Positions 13,687-64,000 of a stretch of 64,000 bases of DNA are shown in pieces. Both the position numbers and the translations under genes were made by a program. The notes under the pieces are model-generated. The model was not told where the DNA came from, ran no database searches, and saw only the letters and a program-made list of their open reading frames with translations. The DNA is taken from NCBI RefSeq assembly GCF_045679555.1, contig NC_092094.1:10038319-10102318 (forward strand), written 5' to 3'. Origin of the DNA: Salvelinus alpinus (Eukaryota > Chordata > Actinopteri > Salmoniformes > Salmonidae). How positions within the stretch are numbered: position 1 is the first letter of the stretch; each line of letters opens with the position of its first letter.

Positions 13687-14305
13687 TATTGCCAGGGGCA
13701 AGTGACCTGAGCAGTTACGCAGGTTGAGCCTGCTCTGAGGTTGCACCTATTGGGCAGGTGTTTTTTCATTCTGATAACAACCAAAATGTTTAGAATTCCA
13801 GTAGTCTGGTCTTTCTGTTTTCCCCCTGTGTGTAGGTGAAAATAGCAACTTTTTTTATTTATTTTTTACATTTTTGGGCAAGTGAAGTGGTCATAATCTT
13901 TGGGTAACCAATATATACTCCTGACTTGCCCGATGGGCAAGTGCCTTTCGTATTATCACAATTAAATACAGATTAGACATGATCATAATTCAGCACCAGA
14001 AATCTTCTGTATCTATTCAATGTTATCCAGTCTGACTAGACATCAGATAATGCATTTTCATCAGCAGGCAGCAACTGACAATCCAATTCTTCTGACCATT
14101 TTGATGCTGAAACAATGACTACCATTCACAGAGTCCTGTCAATGCATTTAATAACAGATGCTAACTCATGTATTTCTGATTACATACGGCATGTAAATTA
14201 ATAAGAAAACCTCAAGATAATCTATTCTGTAATGCAGGTGCATTGCCACATCACCTTGGACCTGTTCTATAACCTTTTGATCTCTGATATTGATAAATAT
14301 ATATT

Positions 14306-14475
14306 TTTTTAAATTGTAATTTAGCAGACGCTCTTATCCACAGCGACTTACAGTAGTGAGTGAGTACATTTTCGTACTTTCTTTTTCTCGTACTGGTCCC
14401 ACGTGGGAATCGAACCCACAACCCTGGCGTTGCGCTACCAACTATAGAGGCGGACCAGACCGCTTTTCCATCGAA
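14306..14475 (-). mobile_element. tRNA-derived SINE with L2-like 3' tail
   Basis: On the minus strand a B box, GGTTCGATTCCC (plus: gggaatcgaaccc, 14405-14417), marks a tRNA-derived head. The tail at 14322-14352 (tttagcagacgctcttatcc) is shared with the 3' end of the LINE at 24920-26086, the usual SINE/LINE partnership. Confidence 0.7.
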
Positions 14476-14984
14476 CTCCTGCCATAGAATATACCTATTA
14501 TTGACAGTTTGAGCACGTGCTTTTGAATTGTTGCGTCTAGTAACTGTCGATGTCATAAACATTTGAGGGACATAATAAAGCATCATTCAAATCGTTAGTA
14601 TTTGCAAAAATCGCACGTACGCCGGCAATATCACATGCCATATTGTCTAAGCTTCGTTGACAAGAGTAGAGACATTTCCGCTTCTGTTACACTGTATAAT
14701 CGATTGACAGCGGTCGAAACTAGTTACCACAGCCACAAAGTCATAAACCATGCCCATTTCTACAATTTATCTTCATAAAATGTGATTTTAAACCTACCTC
14801 TAACCAAACTGCTAACCTTATCCTTAAATTAAAACCAAAAAGCGAAACAAAAATTCATTAGGTTAACGATAGACTTTGTGGCTGTGCTATCTAGTGTAAA
14901 CCCCTTGACAGCCGACAACAAAGTTGTAATTTAAGGACCTGTTACAAGATTCTATAATACAGTAAACCACACCGTTATTACTCA

Positions 14985-15800
<816 letters not shown>

Positions 15801-17047
15801 CTTAGTCCTCACAACAAAATGACAACCCTGAGGGAGTATTTAAAAATCCCCTGGCATTGCTTTTGCCCTAGGCCTTCCTACGTATGCATATAATAGAATG
15901 GAAAACACATCCAACATGCATGGCCTCAGCCAATCCAAAAGGCTTGTCACAGTTCCCTGCATGCATGTGAAGCATAGACTGCCTGCCCAGCTCCTGTTTA
16001 GAATAGATCACGTTCAACAGTTATCTCCTATCATAATTACTTATGAGGATCTTTTTTTTCTTCTCTCCACAAAACAAAAAGGGACAGACTACTCTCAGTT
16101 AAATGTAATGGCTGTCTATTTAGAAAACCAATTAGATCTGTTATAGTGTCAGAAAATCTAAAAGGAAGTGAAATGAGTCTTATGTTCTATTAGAAGGTGT
16201 TAATTGGATGATGGAGCCTCTCCTGTCTGTCTCCCTTGACAGACGGATTCATTTCTGGGCCCCTGAATCCCAAATCAACCCCTTGCTACTACAGTGCACC
16301 TTGAATTTCAAATCAACCAGTAGTAATGTAGCATTCTGGAGCTTTAGGCCATGCCCAGAAACAATCCCTGACACCTACCCCCTATGCACTGGATTCAGGG
16401 TAAGATTGAATACTGTCTCACAGAAAATACTGTTTTCTGGGCAGACCTGAATCCCAAATGAGGGCCTAGCCCGTACACCCAGATACCTGTGGAGATCTGA
16501 GAGGATTTGATGGTTGTAAGCAAGGAGATAAGTAGTATAGCAACAATTCCACTTGTCTCATGAGTAAGATGGATTTACTGCCATATTGTTTACACCAATC
16601 CTCTCAGAAGGGCTTAGTGGATAGATGCTGATTTGAATTCATAGTACAACTGAGTCACCCTCAAGAAGCTCAAGGATGCTACTATATTACTGACAATAAG
16701 AAAAACAGAGGAATTACAAGACTGGGTCTAACATCTGCTTTAGATAACCAGAATAAATATGCCCATAACATATGCACAACTGTTTGAGAATAGTATCTAG
16801 TGCTATTTTGTAATAACATGGAAGGTAGATACTAAGGAAACTACATGAAAAAAATATGTGTGTTATGCAGGTGTGAACCGCCTTTAAAAAAAGTCCAATA
16901 TAGCCGTTTTTATCTCAATATCAAATAATTTCTGGGTACCAATGAAGTACCTTTACTATGATTGTTTTCGATGAAAGTTTTTTTTTTTTAAATAAACAAA
17001 AATTGCTTCTTAGTTAAGAGCAATTTCTCAAGCAAGACTTTTGCTAG

Positions 17048-17287
17048 TGTAACAGTATAACTTTACGTCTGTCCCCTCGCCCCGACCCGTGCGCGAACCA
17101 GGGACCCTCTGCGCACATCAACAACAGTCACCCACGAAGCATCGTTACCCATCGCTCCACAAAAGCCGCAGCCCTTGCAGAGCAAGGGGAACCACTACTT
17201 CAAGGTCTCAAAGCGAGTGACGTCACCGATTGAAACGCTATTAGCGCGCACCCCCTCTAACTAGCTAGCCATTTCACATCGGTTACA
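17048..17287 (-). mobile_element. TG...CA small element, copy A (240 bp, 4-bp target duplication)
   Basis: It is bounded by TGTAAC and GTTACA and flanked by direct CTAG (17044-17047, 17288-17291). On the minus strand it carries a degraded tRNA T-arm-like sequence (minus-strand TGGTTCGCGCACGG). It matches copies at 40528-40765 and 58633-58831 in reverse orientation. Confidence 0.8.
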
Positions 17288-17684
17288 CTAGGACTGCCTG
17301 GGAGTGGTCTGAGTGTGGCATTAGTTTTGTAACACTAGATAGTAAATCAGAACTCTAATCCAGTAATGGTCAGTTTTTACATCAAACTTTTTAAATCGTA
17401 CCTGTAGCAGTAAAGACAGAATCCGCCACAAATGCAACCTTCTGAAAATGAAACAGAAATGCTACTGAGATGGGATTAATATGACTAATTTGTAGAGAAA
17501 TAGCAACCCTAACTTTCCTAAAGAAATATTAAATAGCCGTGGTGCTGAAGGCGCAGTAGTTGTTCGCTTAGTGTTTTTTCACAATTTAAACAAAATGAAA
17601 ATCTTTGGATTTCTACACACAAACAAAAATACACAAAATAATATTTTGAAGTTTAAATTTCACACTTTAACAGTATTTTGACAT

Positions 17685-18416
17685 TTTATTATAACAAACT
17701 GATGTTGAGGCTGACATTGAAAACAGTAGAAAAACTACAGCAGCTCATGCAGACAACACTGATGAATGCCTAAGCCCTTTTGATTGACAACCTGAGACAA
17801 TTTTCTACCTCGAAGAAACAAGATGATAGACTGAACAAGAGGACAGTCATATGTCAGATCAATGAAATCAAATCATAATACTCTGCTGTGTGGCTATATG
17901 ATCAATCAAAAAAATCTATGTATAAAACAATGATGCTGTAAACTTAGTGTCTAACGCCATAACTCAATCTGAACCATATTTAGGTTTTGCTCTTTGTCAG
18001 TAACCTAATAATGCCTTACAGCTAGAGAATTGAACACAATCAAAATTTTTATTAAAAAAACAAAACAATAATTGCTCTACGCAATTTCTGACTGTCTACA
18101 TCACGTTGTTTTGTAGTTCCAACTCCATTTTATAATGCTAAACCCACCCCCACGACAAACAGCAACTGAATACGCCACATTTAAAGCAGCCCTTTAGCAC
18201 TTGTGTTTTGACAACATTTGAATGGAGAGGATGAGAAGAGGTAGCCTAGCTTCCAGACTGAATCACGACAGTGAAACAAGTTAAACAAACATAAAACGGA
18301 TCTGAATTCAGTCTGGATTTCCAGGATAGAGAAGAGATGTCATGTGGTTTTACTGGAGCTCCATGAAGTAGTGCTGGGAGGGAGCATCCATCTTGGACCC
18401 CATTTGTTCCAGTGGC
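17685..18416 (-). other. dhtkd1: DHTKD1 3' untranslated region with candidate poly(A) signals
   Basis: AT-rich sequence downstream of the stop codon. On the minus strand AATAAA hexamers occur at 18048-18053 and 17685-17690. Either could end the transcript; the sequence alone does not decide. Confidence 0.5.
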
Positions 18417-57577
<39,161 letters not shown>

Positions 57578-57720
57578 GATTTTAAGTGAATAAAATAAGT
57601 TTAAAAAACGACGTAGCTAGTTAATCTAGACGGATACACACGCTACAGAGCAGCAGCCACACTGCTGTGAAAGATAGGAGGTGGCACCATACTTCAAGCT
57701 GATTGGTTGAGCCGTCGGCG
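57578..57720 (-). promoter_or_regulatory. dhtkd1: DHTKD1 5' flank
   Basis: Sequence just upstream of the start codon. No TATA box was recognised and the transcription start is unknown. Repetitive retroelement sequence begins within about 500 bp. Confidence 0.35.
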
Positions 57721-58049
57721 TGTTTCGCGGAAGTGCAGAGGTTATATAGTTTAATGTTGAATCAACTCAGGTGCACGTGTAGCCAGCCAGTTGAATCAGA
57801 TTGTAATGTATCACTTTCACGTTTATATCACGTATGATTGACAACCCAGATGATTATGCGCAACAAGTGCCTCCATCAAACACGCACTGTTGGGTTTGGC
57901 CTCGTAAACCTTCCCCATTTTGCCCTAGGCCACTACAGAGTGGTGAGGAGGAGTCTACCGTGTATGGATAACATCGACTTCACCATTCATTTTCTTTATT
58001 CAGGTTCACTCAAACATTGTTTTAAACGTTGTTTTACTATTGACAGTTA

Positions 58050-59335
58050 CAGTAGACTTCGGGTTTGTATATCGATTCGCTCTCCTTAAATAAAAGTAAA
58101 TCAGATTTGTAATGTATGTACATGTACTCACCTGGACTGCCTGAGGGTGGCGTTGTTACTAATTAGTACGTGTTCGTCTGTATTTGGTACTTGACTCATG
58201 ACATCAGATAAACATTGTTATTTTACCCGTATCTCTGCCTCATTGTGCGATATATTATTGCATGGTGTCGGAAGTAAAACAAAAAACAACATTTGAGAGT
58301 TTGGATCCAGAAATTCAGCCTATGTTTCTGGATTCAAACTCTCCAATTTTTCCTCTAGGCTCAGAGTAGTTGGTGGAATCATTTTCTCCATGTTTCGTAA
58401 TGTTGAGCTTTCCTATGTATTACTTTTTAAATGTAAGAATATGTTGCAGATTTTAGCTTTAATCGCCAGTGGATTCTCAGAAAACCAGAAAAGTTCCTGT
58501 AGCACTAAAATAAAAACTTGAAAAGGAACTTAACCACAAGGAAAAGATGGATGTCATCGTCAAGCAAACTGAGCCTAGTGAATGGGTAAACAGCTTGGGG
58601 ACAATCGTGAAGCCAAACACAATACGGGTATGTGTAACGGATGTGAAATGGCTAGCTAGTTAGCGGGTACGCGCTAGTAGCGTTTCAATCAGTTACGTCA
58701 CTTGCTCTGAAACCTAGATGTAGTGTTGCCCCTTGCTCTGTAAGGGCCGCGGCTTTTGTGGAGCGATGGGTAACGACGCTTCGTGGGTGTCAGTTGTTGA
58801 TGTGTGAACGTACTAAAGTTATACTGTTACATATGCATGAAACCACAAGATCTAAACAAAGCCATCAAGAGAGAACATGATCCTTTACGTACCATTGAAG
58901 AGGTAGTTGCTGAAATCCCTAACGCCAAGGTATTTTCAGTTGTTGATGAAATGCCCAACGTCAAGGTATTTTCAGTTGTTGATGCAAACCAAGGATTTCG
59001 GGAAATCCAACTGGATGAAGAGAGCTCCCGACTCTGCACGTTCAATACGCCGTTTTGGAGGTATTCCTTCAAGAGACTGTTGTTCGGAATCACGTCCGCT
59101 CCAGAGGTTTTCCAGAGGTGCCTCGCCCAGCATTTGAAAGGTCTGGAAGGTGTCTTAAACACCATGGATGACATTATTGTATGGGGTGATGACACGGAGC
59201 AACACGACCGGAGACTGAGACAGCTACTAGACAGACTGAGGAGCATCAACTTGAAACTGAATAAGGGCAAGTGCAAAATCAGAATGACAGAAATCAGCTA
59301 CACTGGACGTGCTATCAAAACGGCACTCCAGGGTA
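58050..59335 (+). mobile_element. Ty3/Gypsy-type retroelement relic, interrupted
   Basis: An LTR-like end up to about 58262 is followed by tggtgtcggaagt, a common position for a tRNA primer-binding site. After a large deletion comes a reverse-transcriptase part of pol (58510-58628 and 58836-59330) with DLNKAIKREHDPL, VFSVVDANQGF, SRLCTFNTPFWRYSFKRLLF and TMDDIIVWGDD. The usual aromatic residue before MDD is Thr here, and 14 codons around KVFSVVD are duplicated. Dead copy. Confidence 0.8.
58633..58831 (+). mobile_element. TG...CA small element, copy C (199 bp), inserted in the Gypsy relic
   Basis: Bounded by TGTAAC and GTTACA and flanked by TATG (58629-58632, 58832-58835). Taking out the element and one TATG brings the two pol flanks into one frame, which proves the insertion and its 4-bp duplication. 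It lacks the T-arm segment present in copy B. Confidence 0.88.
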
Positions 59336-59383
59336 AGCCTACACGAAACACAGCCCTCATGTTAAGTGTTTCTAAAACTCCCT

Positions 59384-59790
59384 ATGGGAAAAATGAATGG
59401 TGGAAAAACTATTGGAACCATTTCCCTGTTTGACCGTTGGTTTTGTGGGTATTACGACACCTCCACTGTGGGGCTCTATAGGGAAATGAATGGAATGCCA
59501 AAAATAAGATCTGTGTTAAACACAGGCTTAGGAGACCTTATACATTTTATTATACGTCTATCAGATAATCTTCATCAGCTGACCTCACTTTTTGTGAATT
59601 TTGAATAATTTATGTAATCAGGAAAAAACACAAAGGCTTCATAATTCATAAAGGTCATTGTAACTGACTGATATTATCTCATAGAACAAAACTTATAAGA
59701 TCTCCCAAGCCTGTGTTAACTTCAGACCTTATGTTCGGCGTTTATCCCAAAATCCTATTCTTTCCCCATTCATTTTCCCCATAGGAATGG
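59384..59790. mobile_element. Possible inverted-repeat (MITE-like) element
   Basis: cctatgggaaaaatgaatgg (59382) and ccattcattttccccatagg (59768) are an imperfect inverted pair. A second inner pair, aagatctgtgttaaacacag and taagatctcccaagcctgtg, is direct-like. No coding. Confidence 0.45.
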
Positions 59791-60156
59791 CTGAACGAAC
59801 TGGAGGTAACTCATTTCCGGTTATTAGAACTACAAGCTGGCGAACTCGATTGAATACTCCTTCTCAAAACCCATTGGATGAGAAGTTCAGAGGGGCCGGA
59901 CCGCTGGCTTTCTCATCCAATGGATTTAGAGAAGGAGGCGAAGATGCGAGGAGTCTGCAATTGAGATTCTCCCACAGACATGCACTCAGACCCAAATACA
60001 CATTGCAGGATCATTACTAGATGGAGTAAAGCTATGACCGGAAGTGACTTGTTGTAGCAGGTTAGGCGAGCATTTTAACTAACTCTTAACCCTATTCTTA
60101 ATATTAACCTAAGGCTCCTAACCTGCTACGTTAATTTGCCTAACCTATATTATTAA

Positions 60157-60179
60157 GGGGGGGGGGGGGGGGGGGGGGG
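60157..60179. repeat. Poly-G (23) tract at a LINE 3' end
   Basis: Homopolymer next to the minus-strand LINE fragment. Confidence 0.95.
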
Positions 60180-60725
60180 CAGCAGGAGAGAGAATGTTTA
60201 TTATGTGAAGGGGGGTGGAGGCTATTCAGCAGCCTGATGGTCTGAGGGTAGAAAAATGTATTGGCCAGTCTTTTCTGATGATCTTCTTGGCCTTCCTGCG
60301 ACACCTGGTGGTGGTGTCCTGTAGGACAGGCAGTGTGCACAAATGGCGCGTTAGGCTGCACGTATCGCCTTCAGAATAGCCTTGCTGTCCGCGGCGGGGG
60401 TGTTGCTATACCAGGCTGTGATGCAGCCCGACAGTATGCTCTTGATGGTGCTCCTGTAGAACACTGTGAGGGCCCTCGGGTAATCTCTTCAGCATCCTGA
60501 GGTTGACGAGTCGATGTCGTGCCTTCACTACGGTGTCCGTGTGGTTAGACCATTTCAGCTTTTCTGAGATATGTACGCCGAGGAATTTGAAGTTATTGAC
60601 CGTCTCCACGGCGGCCAGGTTGATAAGGATGGTGGCGTGTCCAGCTGGAATCCTCCTGAATTCCACAATCAGCTCCTTTGTTTTGCTAACGTTGAGGGAG
60701 AGGTTGAGGTTGTTCTTGATAACTC
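60180..60725 (-). mobile_element. LINE reverse-transcriptase C-terminal fragment
   Basis: On the minus strand: LNVSKTKELIVEFRRIPAGH, NNFKFLGVHISEKLKWSNHT, then KARHRLVNLRMLKRL, a typical post-RT region of a Rex/L2-like LINE. A frame-broken tail follows (FYPQTIRLLNSLH). Confidence 0.8.
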
Positions 60726-60729
60726 AAGT

Positions 60730-61540
60730 AGATATTTTCTACTTTTTATTTGAATGAAAAACATATGATAAATGAATTGTGGTTTTGTAGGTGATCAGAG
60801 ATGAAGGGAACTGGGTTAGAAACAGTTCTTATTCAGTACAATATACTTATGATTCATCCATCAATTTATACTGTATATTAACTGCAGTTACACTTGTCAA
60901 CAATAGATGGTGACAGTGTATTTGTGTCTCGTTTAACCTACATTGTGAGTCAATGTGCCAGTCAGTTGAGCTACGGTTATTACCATTTTGAATCTCTCTT
61001 AACTTCCCTGTAGGAGAAGATTGGTCAAATGCAGAGCTATGACGAGTAGGCCTAGTCTATAAGGTATTTCCATATTTAAAATATAATTAAAGCGAAAGGA
61101 AATTCTGATCACAAATACATAGGTTAGCCTACATACATAATATCTTTCTGCAGTCCCCTATATAGGTTTTCTTCAAGGTAAGAGCTTCTAATCTTTGTCA
61201 AGTAGGTCAATATCTAATCTAATAGGCATAGCATAACATATTTATCGGCATATGGTAGCCTAATCTTTGAGTTAAAGGGAAAACATAATTTAGGTCTACT
61301 TGTATGACTTTTGTGATGCAATTATTAGGAAAAATCCATCATAATCAATAATGTAAGCCCGAAGAGCTAGGGTAAACCATTTTTTCCCCAATTAAAAAGT
61401 AGGCCTAACTACCTAGACTAATTATTGTAGGCTATAAATTATTAAACTCCAATCATATATATTGATTTTATTCAGTTAAATTCTTCAATTCAGTTGCTTC
61501 CCATTCCGTAGGTTCTAAAACACCCACAAGGTGTCCGTCT
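60730..61540. other. AT-rich interval, nothing recognised
   Basis: No coding exon, known repeat or regulatory motif could be supported. Confidence 0.5.
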
Positions 61541-61560
61541 CTCTCTGTCTCAGGTCCAGC

Positions 61561-62745
61561 ATGGATAAATTGAGAGATTAAGACGTTTCTGACGGATGTC
61601 CTGTCAGCGGACCCCAGTCACATCCTTCAGCATGTAGATGAGCAGAAACTTGTGACTTTACGCGAATACAGGAAGCTGCAAATCTTCAGTAAATCAGCCC
61701 CGGAAGATTCTATCATCCGTTTGCTGGATACACACATCAGTAAAGACGGTGAGACCTGCAGTAAATTCCTGACCCTGTTACAGCAGCCAGACATCAGAAC
61801 ATCTTTCCCCAGAATGAAGAAAAGCAAAATGTTTGAAGTGTAATGCACTACTTTTAAATCATGTTGCAGGTCTGTTTTTAAAAGTTTTGTGATTCAACTT
61901 CTGTTTTTGTATGTATGTTGGTTGTTGTCTTATGCTGCACAAATCATTTCTTAATTAGAGCATAATACAGTTTTCTAATCTAACGACAACAGCGACATAG
62001 CCCCGGCACCCAGCAACCCCATACGCTGTCCCAACCTCTTCCTCCACAGTCCACACCCCAGGCCCAACCACAGGTACAACCATTTTAAAGCATACATTTC
62101 CATACTTTTTTGCACATACTGATTGAATCATGAACTATGTATATTGTTAGTAGGATTGTACCTAAAATGTCTGACAATTTTTTGCCCTTGGAAGCCCCAA
62201 TGAATAGACACCATTATCATTGAGGACCACTTTGAAAACAAGTGTTTTAATGTTTCAGTGTTATCCTCTGCAAATACACTGCGCACCTTGCTGTATGATT
62301 TTAAACGAAATAAATTCATTTAAAATTTGTAAAGGGTTACACATCAAGTAACAAAATGTAAACTAGAGGACTCTTATTGGCCATTGACTAGAGTGAATCT
62401 ATTGTACAGAACAGCCATAGGAACTTTGAGGCAAAACCTTACAGATCAATATATATGGTATCTGGTGGGGGGGGGGGTGACATTGTTATATTATTGTTCT
62501 TGTTAGGTTCAAACCTTCCAACTACCTTCCAAAGACGTCGATCACCTGGTGGGAAAGACTATGAGAAAAAAATCCACAGCTTGTGGATACATCTGTGGCG
62601 TTTCAGAGTTGAAGATGGGATACCTGGGTAAATACTTTCACGCAGTTCTACAGCAAGCTGATAGGCCGATGGACATTCTCATTTTGGAACCAGAGCAACG
62701 AAAACGTTTTTCAGGAGCCGAGAAGAAGGTCAATCAAACAGTGTA
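61561..62745 (+). pseudogene. Possible CARD-containing gene or pseudogene, three exons
   Basis: A strong acceptor (ctctctctgtctcag) ends at 61553 and ATG follows at 61561. That frame meets a stop after six codons. One base out of frame, 61583-61847 encodes TFLTDVLSADPSHILQHVDE then LVTLREYRKLQIFSKSAPED and TCSKFLTLLQQPDIRTSFP, which has the spacing and ending of a CARD domain. A Pro/Gln-rich exon (about 61990-62072) and a last exon (62508-62745, GYICGVSELKMGYLGKYFHA) follow in consistent phase 0, stopping at 62743-62745. I do not recognise the family. The early frame shift argues for a pseudogene, or for an unseen upstream exon or a sequencing error. Confidence 0.4.
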
Positions 62746-63955
62746 ATAAGTTTGATCGTGTCTGGTTTATAGTATAATAAGCTTGATCGTGTCTGGTTTA
62801 TAGTATCATAAGCTTGATCGTGTCTGGTTTATAGTATCATAAGCTTGATCGTGTCTGGTTTATAGTATAATAAGCTTGATCGTATCTGGTTTATAGTATC
62901 ATAAGCTTGATCGTGTCTGGTTTATCGTATCATAAGCTTGATCGTATCTGGTTTATAGTATAATAAGCTTGATCGTGTCTGGTTTATAGTATAATAAGCT
63001 TGATCGTGTCTGGTTTATAGTATAATAAGCTTGATCGTGTCTGGTTTATAGTATAAGCTTGATCGTGTCTGGTTTATCGTATCATAAGCTTGATCGTATC
63101 TGGTTTATAGTATAATAAGCTTGATCGTGTCTGGTTTATAGTATAATAAGCTTGATCGTGTCTGGTTTATAGTATAATAAGCTTGATCGTGTCTGGTTTA
63201 TAGTATAATAAGCTTGATCGTATCTGGTTTATAGTATAATAAGCTTGATCGTGTCTGGTTTATAGTATAATAAGCTTGATCGTGTCTGGTTTATAGTATA
63301 ATAAGCTTGATCGTGTCTGGTTTATAGTATAATAAGCTTGATCGTGTCTGGTTTATAGTATAATAAGCTTGATCGTGTCTGGTTTATAGTATAATAAGCT
63401 TGATCGTGTCTGGTTTATAGTATAATAAGCTTGATCGTGTCTGGTTTATAGTATAATAAGCTTGATCGTGTCTGGTTTATAGTATAATAAGCTTGATCGT
63501 GTCTGGTTTATAGTATAAGCTTGATCGTGTCTGGTTTATCGTATCATAAGCTTGATCGTATCTGGTTTATAGTATAATAAGCTTGATCGTGTCTGGTTTA
63601 TAGTATAATAAGCTTGATCGTGTCTGGTTTATAGTATAATAAGCTTGATCGTGTCTGGTTTATAGTATAATAAGCTTGATCGTATCTGGTTTATAGTATA
63701 ATAAGCTTGATCGTGTCTGGTTTATAGTATAATAAGCTTGATCGTGTCTGGTTTATAGTATAATAAGCTTGATCGTGTCTGGTTTATAGTATAATAAGCT
63801 TGATCGTGTCTGGTTTATAGTATAATAAGCTTGATCGTGTCTGGTTTATAGTATAATAAGCTTGATCGTGTCTGGTTTATAGTATAATAAGCTTGATCGT
63901 GTCTGGTTTATAGTATAATAAGCTTGATCGTGTCTGGTTTATAGTATAATAAGCG
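62742..63955. repeat. 31-bp minisatellite, about 39 copies, starting at a stop codon
   Basis: Unit gtataataagcttgatcgtg then tctggtttata, with a HindIII site in most units. The first unit overlaps the TAA stop of the last predicted exon of the CARD-like gene. A block including gtataagcttg and gtatcataagc recurs about 462 bp apart. Confidence 0.96.
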
Positions 63956-64000
63956 TAATATAGTGGTGTAATATTGACTGTCTTTATTCGTCTCTTTTTC

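Noticed and set aside
14405..14470. tRNA gene
   Set aside because: A B box is present but the rest does not form a cloverleaf and a LINE-like tail follows; it is a SINE.
15898..16450. Two open frames of about 80 codons upstream of CAMK1D
   Set aside because: No homology, splice context or codon signal; expected by chance.

Overview
This window is eukaryotic and very probably from a salmonid fish. It has spliced vertebrate genes with small exons, at least seven Tc1-like transposons (one with termini of the Sleeping Beauty type), hAT and L2/CR1-type LINE relics, tRNA-derived SINEs of the salmonid kind, long dinucleotide tracts and kilobase-scale minisatellites. It is not bacterial: there are no operons, no CRISPR arrays, and most long open frames are tandem-repeat artefacts.

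The one complete gene is a minus-strand DHTKD1 (mitochondrial 2-oxoadipate dehydrogenase E1). I resolved it by hand into 18 coding exons from 57577 (start) to 18417 (stop). All junctions are GT-AG and in phase, giving 2790 nt, or 929 residues plus stop, with no internal stop. Downstream and on the same strand, 14986-15080 is the first coding exon of CAMK1D, so positions 1-14985 are CAMK1D intron 1. To the right, on the plus strand (61561-62745), lies a possible three-exon gene or pseudogene with a CARD-like first exon.

Layout: 1-14985 is CAMK1D intron 1, filled with minisatellites (31, 32, 10 and 26 bp units), LINE tails and SINE/MITE copies. 15081-17690 is the CAMK1D 5' flank, with a TG...CA element. 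17690-57577 is DHTKD1, whose introns hold the transposons: intron 16 a nearly intact Tc1; intron 15 a DNA element carrying a solo LTR and a SINE, plus a Tc1 split by a LINE; intron 10 a Sleeping Beauty-type Tc1; intron 6 a 6 kb stack of four Tc1-like elements; intron 2 a hAT with an 8-bp target duplication; intron 1 two Tc1s and a 2.6 kb 40-bp minisatellite. 57700-59340 is a degraded Ty3/Gypsy element interrupted by a small TG...CA element. 60180-60720 is a LINE fragment, and 62742-63960 is a 31-bp minisatellite.

The most striking observation is that three independent tandem arrays inside DHTKD1 each have a repeat unit spanning a real exon/intron 5' splice junction (exons 3, 8 and 11). The exon end and its splice donor have been copied 2, about 67 and about 8 extra times into the following intron. 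In exon 11 the unit is 75 bp and open in frame, so using distal donors would add 25-residue blocks to the enzyme.
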